Assembly (NCBI GenBank): GCA_947311265.1
Contig: CAMZKQ010000067.1
Coordinates: 1-11,358 of the forward strand
DNA: 11,358 nucleotides
Direction: 5' to 3'
From: an uncultured Chlorobiota bacterium
GTDB lineage: Bacteria > Bacteroidota > Bacteroidia > Bacteroidales > JAADGE01
Shown here: one piece after another, positions 1 through 5,916 of the stretch
Layout: each line of letters begins with the position of its first letter
Position numbering within the stretch: position 1 is the stretch's first letter
Translations under genes and position numbers: made by a program
The notes under the pieces: generated by a model
What the model saw: the letters and a program-made list of their open reading frames with translations, nothing else
Database searches by the model: none
Told to the model about the DNA's origin: nothing

Positions 1-53
1 ACATTTGCTTGGATTTTATTGGCTTTTTATGGTGCAAAAATTGAAGATTGTGC

Positions 54-61
54 TAAATTTG
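54..61 (+). promoter_or_regulatory. Candidate -7 promoter element (TAnnTTTG) for the SecD-head-like gene
   Basis: The octamer TAAATTTG fits the Bacteroidota -7 consensus TAnnTTTG. Its last base lies 24 bases before the TTG start at 85, the same distance as at two other genes in this window. No TTG or TTTG -33 box is visible 17-23 bases upstream, so it could be a chance match in AT-rich DNA. If used, transcription would begin about 10-18 bases before the TTG, which would exclude a start at the ATG at 29. Confidence 0.4.
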
Positions 62-84
62 AACTTTTTATTTTCAATTGAACA

Positions 85-516
85 TTGTGCGAAAAAGCCA
101 ACAAAACCAAGCAGTTTCCGTTATTTTTGTGGAGAACTAGACCTGAAAAAACAGGTCTAGTTGGGCTTATTGCTGTACAAAAAAAAGAGGCTAGCAGATG
201 TATAGATAATAATTCCTTAAAATCGGTTAAAATAAGACAGAGAAAGCAAAGTGGTATTACTGAATTGGTATTAGAGCTAAAAGAAGAGGAAGAAGCTAAA
301 CTTGTGTTATTAACAAAGAAAAATAGGCATAAAATACTCCATTTTATTATTAATGATAAGGTTTATTATTCGCCAAAAGTGCAGGAAACCATTACTGGTG
401 GCTCGGTTGCCTTGAGTTTCCCTTACAATACAGGTAAAAATGAAATTCGCCTTATAGAAACGTTGCTTAAATTTCCAGAGCTTTCTACTGAACTTATATT
501 TACAGAAATAAAGTGA
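85..516 (+). CDS. Small protein with a SecD/SecDF periplasmic head-like domain (5' end uncertain)
   Basis: The protein is 143 residues from a TTG start; an in-frame TGA at 79-81 closes the frame upstream. Residues about 45-130 resemble the P1 head domain of SecD/SecDF: a beta strand followed by a helix ending in LTKKN, then the hallmark segment around 89-107 (INDKVYYSP, then ITGGS), equivalent to 'vldgkV.saP.v...I.gGs' in SecD. In SecDF this domain sits outside the membrane and assists protein export. Here there are no membrane helices and no signal peptide in frame, so it is not a translocase subunit. Bacteroidota encode small lipoproteins with this domain, and this may be one whose signal was lost or lies in another frame (see findings). 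The domain call is from memory of the family and fairly good; function is unknown. A perfect hairpin lies in its 5' part, and a strong terminator follows the stop codon. Confidence 0.6.
   Translation: MCEKANKTKQFPLFLWRTRPEKTGLVGLIAVQKKEASRCIDNNSLKSVKIRQRKQSGITELVLELKEEEEAKLVLLTKKNRHKILHFIINDKVYYSPKVQETITGGSVALSFPYNTGKNEIRLIETLLKFPELSTELIFTEIK
135..162. repeat. Perfect inverted repeat (hairpin) inside the SecD-head-like gene
   Basis: The arms AACTAGACCTG (135-145) and CAGGTCTAGTT (152-162) are perfectly complementary over 11 bases and flank an AAAAAA loop. The shape is like an intrinsic terminator, but no T-run follows on either strand: the + strand continues GGGCTTATT. It lies in the reading frame at residues about 17-26, just before the recognisable domain. 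Confidence 0.7.
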
Positions 517-556
517 AATTTGATAAAAACTAAAATAGCTTCAAAGCCAGTTGCAA

Positions 557-589
557 AAAAAATCCATTTCAAAACGAAATGGATTTTTT
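557..589. terminator. Strong bidirectional intrinsic terminator
   Basis: Arms of 14 bases (557-570 and 576-589) are perfectly complementary around the 5-base loop AAAAC. The core is TCCATTTC/GAAATGGA with a T-run on the right side and an A-run on the left side, so it reads as hairpin plus U-tract on both strands. It sits 41 bases after the stop of the + gene at 516 and 42 bases after the stop of the - gene at 631, so it ends both convergent units. Confidence 0.93.
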
Positions 590-630
590 ACCTTGTACTT
601 GTGTAGTTGCACCACGTTGTTAATTTTCGC

Positions 631-1059
631 TTACAATGCTGGTATTCTTAAAACTTGCCCTACAAATATATTGTCAGCATTTTTGAGCATTGGTTTGTTG
701 GCTTCAAAAATAACGGTGTATTTCATTGCATTTTCGTAGTATTGCTTTGCAATTTTCCCTAGAGTATCACCAGCTACAACTGTGTGCATCTGCGTTTTGC
801 TAGTACCCCCTGCTTTTACAATCATTTTATCATCAACAGTAGCTACACCAAAAGTGTTGCCTGCCATAATAATAATTTTCTCTCTCGTTTCGTCATCTTT
901 TGCAGTACCAGAAATGGTAACTGTATCGCCGTCCGAAACGATGTCTAGCTCTTCTACTTCAAAGCCTACTTTTCCGATAAGGTCTTTTAATTGTTCTGCT
1001 TTTACTGCTTCGCCTTCTAATTTATTTCCAGCACCTGGTTCGAATGAAAATTCTGCCAT
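631..1059 (-). CDS. kbp: BON-LysM protein of the Kbp (YgaU) potassium-binding family
   Basis: The 142-residue protein matches E. coli Kbp/YgaU (149 residues) in length and domain order. Residues about 18-82 form a BON domain (including VTISGTA and GNTFGVATVDD), and about 91-140 a LysM domain (HTVVAGDTLGKIAKQYY, then IFEANKPML and GQVLRIP). The block IFEANKPMLK is nearly identical to the E. coli protein. There is no signal peptide, so it should be cytoplasmic. E. coli Kbp binds K+ and changes conformation; whether this homologue does is inferred. The ATG at 1059 gives the conserved N-terminus. It lies 72 bases downstream of the secreted propeller gene on the same strand but has its own full-consensus promoter in that gap, so it is probably expressed independently. 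The bidirectional terminator at 557-589 ends the transcript. Confidence 0.93.
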   Translation of the reverse strand: MAEFSFEPGAGNKLEGEAVKAEQLKDLIGKVGFEVEELDIVSDGDTVTISGTAKDDETREKIIIMAGNTFGVATVDDKMIVKAGGTSKTQMHTVVAGDTLGKIAKQYYENAMKYTVIFEANKPMLKNADNIFVGQVLRIPAL

Positions 1060-1094
1060 AATTTTTAGTTTTTTTTATTGATTAATAATATTTA

Positions 1095-1125
1095 CAAAAA
1101 TACTTTAATTTGTGGATATTTCAAA
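1095..1125 (-). promoter_or_regulatory. Full-consensus Bacteroidota promoter for the Kbp-family gene
   Basis: Read on the - strand, TTTG at 1125-1122 is followed after 19 bases by TATTTTTG at 1102-1095. This fits both the -33 (TTG/TTTG) and -7 (TAnnTTTG) elements of the Bacteroidota housekeeping sigma factor with the expected spacing. The -7 element ends 36 bases before the ATG at 1059. It starts within ten bases of the stop codon of the upstream gene, so the intergenic gap is almost entirely promoter and leader. It is the best promoter in the window. Confidence 0.8.
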
Positions 1126-1131
1126 AAAAAC

Positions 1132-4100
1132 TTATTTCTGAATAACTAGTTTTTTAGTAAACGTACTTGTGTTTCCTATGCCTTTTACAAAGTAAATACC
1201 ATTAGGAAGTTTAGAAGTTCCTATTTCGATACTTGTTTTTTCGATATTATTTTTTACTGATACTCGTTTTCCATTACTGTTAAAAATTTCAATTTTAGTA
1301 ATTTTTAATGCCTCGTTCCACGAAATTTCTAAATTGTCCGAAGCTGGGTTTGGCGAGATATTCAAATTGCGTTTTTCTTTTAAGTCATTTACTCCAGATT
1401 GCCCTCCGCTTATAATAATTTGGCAGCTGCCAACTGCCCCCCCGTTAGAGCCGTCCATTTGTAGCCAGTATGTTTTTCCGGCAGTAAGCCCAGTAACATT
1501 GGTTATTGCAGCAGCATAATCGTCGTTAAAAAAATCATCGTTGGCAGCAAGTATAGTGTAGCCACCTGTAAATAAATCGGCAAAAGTATCGGCATCGTAA
1601 AGGGCAATTTGGTTATCGAAACCATGGGTTTCTACTGCAATAATGCCAGAATTAGGGGCTATGATTTTAAACCAAACCGAGCCTTGTAAACCGCCTTCTC
1701 CACACCAAGAGTTTTGCGTACCACAGTCTGTAAGTGCAGGGGTTGGCTCGTTGTTTTCTACCGTCGCACATTCTTTGGAGAAGTAGCCGTTATCGCCTTG
1801 CGTTAGCAAAATTGCCGTTTCGGCATTATCATTGGCTTGTTGGTTTACTACTACTTCAATAGTTTGTGTGCCTGTACAAGTGCCAGTTTGTGCCGTAAGT
1901 GTATAGGTTTGTGTAGCACTTGGCGATGCAAAAACGAGGTTGCCCGTATCGGTATTTAAACTAGCCGCTGGCGACCAACTGTAGGTTGTTCCGCCTGTGG
2001 CGGAAAGTTCGACTTGACCATTTATACACATCTCTGCGGAAGCAGGGCTTATTTGAGGGGTTAATTCTGCTGTTGCAGAAATTTCCATTAAAAATGTATG
2101 TGTACCGCTTGCAGCAGTAACCTCAAGCTGTACTACTTTTTGCCCAGAACTATTGTAAGTAACATTATGAGGTCCCTCTCCTTGGGCGGTGGCTGGGTTT
2201 GCTCCTACTCCAAAATTCCAACTGTAGTTGGATATAATTCCATAGGAATTATTTGTAAAAACAACAGGTGTACCGTCGGTGCAGGCTTGCTTTGTATTAG
2301 TTGTAAAGTGGGCAAGTGGTAGCGAATTTTCATCGACATAAAGGGACGCTTGCCAAACACCACGCCCATAAGTTGAGGCGGTTAGTTTTCGTGTGGTATA
2401 GTTAATTTCAAGTTCGGATACAATTACGTTTGGTAAGCCAGCACTATATAACTGCCAGTTTGCCATGGCATCGTCTTTTACGTAAACGCCCAAATCGGTT
2501 GCCATATAGAGCAAGTTGTTGGATTGCTTTTGATGTATGATGCAGTTAGTAGGAATGTTAGGTAAACCGCCTGAAATATTTGTCCAGCTATTGCCTCCAT
2601 CTTCCGAGTAGTAGGCTTTTTCATTGGCATTAAATCCTGAAAGGGAGACCCATAGTTTTTGAGGGTCGGAGTCGGAGCAGGCAATTGTAGTTATGTATGA
2701 ATTTACGTTGGGGGTAATCGTTGCCCAACTGCTGCCGTTGTCTGTTGATGTCCATAGCTCGTAGCCATCGGAGGCAAAAATATAGTTTGTATTTACTGGT
2801 GAAATAGCTAAGGCTTGGTAGGTAGATGCTCCTACAATTCCTGATGAAATGCTAGACCAAGTATCACCACCATTTGTAGTTTTATAGATTGCATCTTTGC
2901 CTACTAGTAGGGTGTTATGGTCGGTGGGGTGCATGATATAGGGGGTAACCCAATCCCCACTTCCGGGGACTTGTATGTTTGAGAACGAATGCCCCCCGTC
3001 TGTTGATTTGCTGATGCTGCCATAATATATTGAGCCGTATAGTATGTTTTCGTTTTCGTAGTCGATAATGCACTCCATGCCATCGCCGCCCATTACTGCG
3101 TTCCATACTGTGTTGTTTTTCAGGAAAGTGCCATTGTCTTGGTTGCCACAAAGAAAGCGGTCGGGGTCGGTGGGTGAGGTGGAGAGGCGATAGGGTTGTA
3201 GTATGTGTAGCCCGTTGCTAAGGTCTGTCCAGTTGTTTCCTGCATCTGCGGTTTTGTAAATGCCGCCATCGTTGCCAGCAAACATTTCCCCGGAAGGGGA
3301 AAATGCAAAGTAATGCTGGTCGGCATGTACGTATTGTGCGGTTTGGCTACCTGTCCAGTGCCCTTTTTGTTGCCAAGATGCTCCGCCGTTGGTGCTACCC
3401 CAAATATTTACACCGCCAATGAGTATAATGTTTTCATCAATAGGCGAAACGGCTAAGGCTAAATCGTAGGAGGCTTGCCCGCCGTTGCCGGAGCCGTTGG
3501 TGCTCCAGTCTAGCATGTTGGGGTAGTTGTCTGCGAGTTCTGTCCAGCTGCCGCCGATATTGGTTGATTTGTAAACACCGTAGAGTCCATTATTATTTGC
3601 TCCGCAAAGTACGAAGATGTCGTTTGGGGCATCGGGAGTTACTGCAATTTCTATTCTTCTGGCACTTGTAAAGTCATTTCCTGTAATGTCGGTGAAGGTG
3701 TTGCCTGCGTCTTCGGATTTATGCAAAACTGCTGCCCCCCATTCGTATTCGCTTACATAAAGTACATTTGGGTTTAGTGGGTGAAATTCGATGTCTTTTA
3801 TATCCCCCGAAAGGATTTGGTTTACTGTTTGAAATCCGTCTGTGGTTTTGTATAATCCTGTTGATGAGGCATAGTAGCCTGTTTCTGGGCTGTTGGGGTT
3901 CAGCAGGATTTTATTGCCTGTTAATGCACTTGATGGCAGGTCGGTAACGGCAGTTGCTGCCCACGAGTCGCCTCCGTTTATGGATTTTAAAACACCTGCG
4001 GAATAGGTGTCTCTGCTGTCTCTATCGCCTGTGGCTATGTATATGATGTTGGGGAAATTGGGGTTTACGGCAATGCCCGATACGCCTAATGAGGCTAAAT

Positions 4101-4596
4101 CGTCGGTGGAGGTTTGCCATGTTTGCCCTGCATCTGTGCTTTTCCAGAAGCCGCCTGCGGGTGCACCTATATATATGGTATTGGGGTCGGTGGGGTGGAA
4201 GGCTACGCAGTTTACTCGCCCTGAGCCTCGGCGTTGTCCTGTGTTTATGTTTAGTGGTGTGTTTTCTGCTCCAATATATTCCCAGTCGGCAGTGCTTCTA
4301 AGGTTTTTATTGTGTTGTTGTTTTTGCCTTTTTTTTATTTCAGCCCAAAGTTGTAGGGTGTTAAATTCGCCCGAAGGGTAAACTCTTTGTTTTAAAAACC
4401 ATTCTTTTCGTTTAAATTGTTTCCAACCTGTGCCTTTTGTTGGGGTTTTTCCTTCCCAGTAGCTGTTGAATGCTTTTTGTAGGTCGTAAAAATTGTAGTT
4501 GTTTCGTTTTTCTTTTGGGATATTTTCTAGCCAAGGCTGTGCAAATAAAATCCCTGATAGGGAAATAAAAAGGACAAAGAGGAATATTTTTTTCAT
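1132..4596 (-). CDS. Secreted Asp-box (BNR/sortilin-like) beta-propeller with PKD, Ig-like and PPC-like domains and a T9SS sorting tail
   Basis: The protein has 1154 residues. Residues 1-19 are a signal peptide, probably cut before Q20. Residues 20-100 form a charged, aromatic segment (FYDLQKAFNSYWEGK). Residues about 105-753 form a propeller with at least 11 Asp-box motifs of the S-x-D/N-x-G-x-x-W/F type, for example at 152, 204, 293, 343, 400, 448, 530, 572, 616 and 663, closing with YGRGVWQ at 743-749. A PKD-like domain follows (about 760-840, with YSWNFG), then an Ig-like domain (845-918), a PPC-like domain (920-1063), and a type A T9SS C-terminal domain (about 1075-1154, with SPNPASD and LPNGIYFVK). 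It should be exported by Sec, cross the outer membrane by T9SS, and be released or anchored at the surface. No glycosidase or protease catalytic motif is evident; binding or adhesion is the likely role, and Asp-box propellers also occur in sialidases and glycan hydrolases. It appears intact. Confidence 0.93.
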   Translation of the reverse strand: MKKIFLFVLFISLSGILFAQPWLENIPKEKRNNYNFYDLQKAFNSYWEGKTPTKGTGWKQFKRKEWFLKQRVYPSGEFNTLQLWAEIKKRQKQQHNKNLRSTADWEYIGAENTPLNINTGQRRGSGRVNCVAFHPTDPNTIYIGAPAGGFWKSTDAGQTWQTSTDDLASLGVSGIAVNPNFPNIIYIATGDRDSRDTYSAGVLKSINGGDSWAATAVTDLPSSALTGNKILLNPNSPETGYYASSTGLYKTTDGFQTVNQILSGDIKDIEFHPLNPNVLYVSEYEWGAAVLHKSEDAGNTFTDITGNDFTSARRIEIAVTPDAPNDIFVLCGANNNGLYGVYKSTNIGGSWTELADNYPNMLDWSTNGSGNGGQASYDLALAVSPIDENIILIGGVNIWGSTNGGASWQQKGHWTGSQTAQYVHADQHYFAFSPSGEMFAGNDGGIYKTADAGNNWTDLSNGLHILQPYRLSTSPTDPDRFLCGNQDNGTFLKNNTVWNAVMGGDGMECIIDYENENILYGSIYYGSISKSTDGGHSFSNIQVPGSGDWVTPYIMHPTDHNTLLVGKDAIYKTTNGGDTWSSISSGIVGASTYQALAISPVNTNYIFASDGYELWTSTDNGSSWATITPNVNSYITTIACSDSDPQKLWVSLSGFNANEKAYYSEDGGNSWTNISGGLPNIPTNCIIHQKQSNNLLYMATDLGVYVKDDAMANWQLYSAGLPNVIVSELEINYTTRKLTASTYGRGVWQASLYVDENSLPLAHFTTNTKQACTDGTPVVFTNNSYGIISNYSWNFGVGANPATAQGEGPHNVTYNSSGQKVVQLEVTAASGTHTFLMEISATAELTPQISPASAEMCINGQVELSATGGTTYSWSPAASLNTDTGNLVFASPSATQTYTLTAQTGTCTGTQTIEVVVNQQANDNAETAILLTQGDNGYFSKECATVENNEPTPALTDCGTQNSWCGEGGLQGSVWFKIIAPNSGIIAVETHGFDNQIALYDADTFADLFTGGYTILAANDDFFNDDYAAAITNVTGLTAGKTYWLQMDGSNGGAVGSCQIIISGGQSGVNDLKEKRNLNISPNPASDNLEISWNEALKITKIEIFNSNGKRVSVKNNIEKTSIEIGTSKLPNGIYFVKGIGNTSTFTKKLVIQK

Positions 4597-4629
4597 TGGA
4601 TTTTGTATTTATATTGGGATTCTGTTTTA

Positions 4630-4664
4630 CAAAGGATACGGTGTTACTAAAAAGGTTGCTCAAA
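4630..4664 (-). promoter_or_regulatory. Probable promoter of the secreted propeller gene
   Basis: On the - strand, TTTG at 4664-4661 is followed after 22 bases by TATCCTTTG at 4638-4630, a -7-like element with one extra base between TA and TTTG. It ends 34 bases before the ATG at 4596, nearly the same distance as at the Kbp-family gene. The match is imperfect, so confidence is moderate. Confidence 0.5.
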
Positions 4665-4711
4665 TAAAATTTAGTTTTTATTATTATAAGAGAGTTAGTG
4701 GTCTTTTTTTG

Positions 4712-4719
4712 TAGTTTTG
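4712..4719 (+). promoter_or_regulatory. -7 promoter element for the radical SAM gene
   Basis: TAGTTTTG fits TAnnTTTG exactly and ends 24 bases before the ATG at 4743. No clear -33 TTG is present at the usual spacing. Its position lies inside the longer open frame that could start from GTG at 4698, so it argues that translation begins at 4743 and not at 4698. Confidence 0.55.
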
Positions 4720-4742
4720 CACAAAATACTTATTTTAAAGAA

Positions 4743-5744
4743 ATGAAACGCCTTTTTTTCAGAAAACTTACTTTTAGAAGAGTTATTAATATAATAAAAG
4801 TGTATTTTAGTTACCTTTTATCCATCGTTTTTAAAACAACTGTACGGTTTGGCTTTCCTGTAAGCCTTTCGATAGAGCCTACTGGGGTGTGTAATTTGCG
4901 TTGCCCAGAATGCCCTAGTGGGTTGCGGCAAATATCCCGCAAGGAAAAGTATATTAAATTGGATTTGTATAAAAAGGTCATTGATGAGGCTGCCCCTTAT
5001 TTAGCATCATTAATTTTATACTTCCAAGGCGAGCCGTATTTGCACCCTGAGTTTACTGATTTGGTAAAGTATGCTTCGCTAGAAAAGAAAGTTTATACGA
5101 TTACTTCTACCAATGCCCATTTTCTTACAGAGGAGAGGGCTAAATCTACTGTACTTTCGGGCTTGGATAAATTAATAATATCCATAGATGGCACTACGCA
5201 AGCCACTTACGAGCAGTACCGAAAAAGTGGTAATTTGGAAAAAGTAAAAGAGGGCTTAAAAAACATTGTGGAACAGAAGGCTAAATTAAAATCGGAAACC
5301 CCAGAGGTGGCGGTTCAGTTTTTGGTGGTAAAGCCTAATGAGCATCAAATTGAGGCAATTAAACAATTGGCAAAAGAATATGGGGCAGATGCTGTTATTT
5401 TAAAATCTGCTCAACTCTACGATTATAAAAATGGGCACCCGTTAATGACTTCTTTTGATAAATATTCGAGGTACAAAAAAAATCCTGATGGCACTTATAA
5501 AATTAAAAATAAATTGAAGAGCCGTTGCTCACGCTTGTGGAACTCCTCGGTAATAACTACTGATGGCGAACTGCTGCCTTGCTGTTTCGATAAAGATGCA
5601 AAATATACTGTTGGTAATATTTTAGAAGAAAATCTTAGCCAATTAAATAACAATGCACAGGCAAAAGCGTTTAGGAAAAAGCTACTTTCGGGGCGTAAAA
5701 ATATTGATATTTGTAAAAACTGTACCGAGGGCTTGCGGCTTTAA
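4743..5744 (+). CDS. Radical SAM/SPASM domain protein
   Basis: From ATG 4743 the protein has 333 residues. The radical SAM motif CNLRCPEC (C50, C54, C57) binds the [4Fe-4S] cluster that cleaves S-adenosylmethionine. A GEP motif (FQGEPYLHPEF, about 94-104) and ISIDG (146-150) are the expected SAM-binding and barrel features. A C-terminal SPASM region has C262, the pair C280-C281, and C324-x2-C327, enough for one auxiliary Fe-S cluster. The N-terminus before the motif (about 15-40) is hydrophobic and basic and may be amphipathic or membrane-associated. SPASM enzymes include peptide-modifying maturases and sulfatase-activating enzymes, but no sulfatase gene or precursor-like small peptide lies beside it, so the substrate is unknown. 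A GTG at 4698 would add 15 residues; I prefer 4743 because a promoter element lies between. A weak terminator may follow. Confidence 0.9.
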   Translation: MKRLFFRKLTFRRVINIIKVYFSYLLSIVFKTTVRFGFPVSLSIEPTGVCNLRCPECPSGLRQISRKEKYIKLDLYKKVIDEAAPYLASLILYFQGEPYLHPEFTDLVKYASLEKKVYTITSTNAHFLTEERAKSTVLSGLDKLIISIDGTTQATYEQYRKSGNLEKVKEGLKNIVEQKAKLKSETPEVAVQFLVVKPNEHQIEAIKQLAKEYGADAVILKSAQLYDYKNGHPLMTSFDKYSRYKKNPDGTYKIKNKLKSRCSRLWNSSVITTDGELLPCCFDKDAKYTVGNILEENLSQLNNNAQAKAFRKKLLSGRKNIDICKNCTEGLRL

Positions 5745-5772
5745 TCTGTTTAGCTGTATTTGCCTGTAATTT

Positions 5773-5790
5773 CTGTTGTACAGCAGTTTT
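5773..5790 (+). terminator. Weak candidate terminator after the radical SAM gene
   Basis: CTGTT (5773-5777) can pair with AGCAG (5782-5786), including one G-T pair, around a GTAC loop, followed by TTTT and then ATTTG. A second pairing, GCTGTA at 5753-5758 with TACAGC at 5779-5784, is also possible. The stem is short, so this is only a possibility. It begins 28 bases after the stop codon. Confidence 0.25.
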
Positions 5791-5792
5791 AT

Positions 5793-5854
5793 TTGTTGAT
5801 TAAAAAAAATAGCTTATCTTGTTGTTTGAAAAATAAGCTAATCTTAACCAACAA
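5793..5854. repeat. 62-base imperfect inverted repeat; possible - strand terminator
   Basis: Outer arms TTGTTGATTAA (5793-5803) and TTAACCAACAA (5844-5854) pair at 10 of 11 positions. Inner arms TAGCTTAT (5810-5817) and ATAAGCTA (5833-5840) pair perfectly around a 15-base loop. An unequal internal loop (AAAAAA against ATC) separates the two. On the - strand the inner hairpin is followed directly by an eight-base U-run, as in an intrinsic terminator; on the + strand no U-run follows. It ends 31 bases before the hydrolase -7 element, so it could also be a protein-binding site or the remnant of a small element. Confidence 0.6.
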
Positions 5855-5885
5855 TATACTGAAAACCAGAGAAGTATAAATTAAA

Positions 5886-5893
5886 TATATTTG
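5886..5893 (+). promoter_or_regulatory. -7 promoter element for the alpha/beta hydrolase gene
   Basis: TATATTTG fits TAnnTTTG exactly and ends 24 bases before the ATG at 5917. No clear -33 element is seen. It supports the ATG at 5917 over an in-frame TTG at 5896, which would lie at or before the expected transcription start. Confidence 0.55.
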
Positions 5894-5916
5894 ATTTGCA
5901 TAGTAATATTTCAAAA

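Noticed and set aside
1..81. Open frame from the left edge ending in TGA at 79-81
   Set aside because: It could be the tail of an upstream gene, but 26 residues (including LLAFYGAKIED) are too few to recognise, and such a short open stretch is expected by chance.
551..739. Open frame of 62 codons on the + strand with a hydrophobic translation
   Set aside because: It starts inside the bidirectional terminator and runs antisense to the end of the Kbp-family gene; its start would lie in the hairpin.
782..1081. Open frame of 99 codons on the + strand opposite the Kbp-family gene
   Set aside because: It lies fully antisense to a well-supported gene, its Ser/Pro/Thr-rich translation resembles no family I know, and it has no promoter of its own.
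2915..3326. Two overlapping open frames on the - strand within the propeller gene
   Set aside because: They are alternate frames of the propeller coding sequence with no independent support.
4007..4381. Open frame of 124 codons on the + strand
   Set aside because: It is antisense to the propeller gene in a locally GC-richer region, where stop codons are rarer by chance, and it has no recognisable domain.
4698..4742. GTG start for the radical SAM gene, adding 15 residues
   Set aside because: The added stretch contains an exact TAnnTTTG promoter element, and the ATG at 4743 begins a normal basic N-terminus.
5745..5916. Hidden precursor peptide gene next to the radical SAM enzyme
   Set aside because: No ATG-started small frame of useful length was found in this gap or in 4597-4742; the gap holds hairpins and a promoter.
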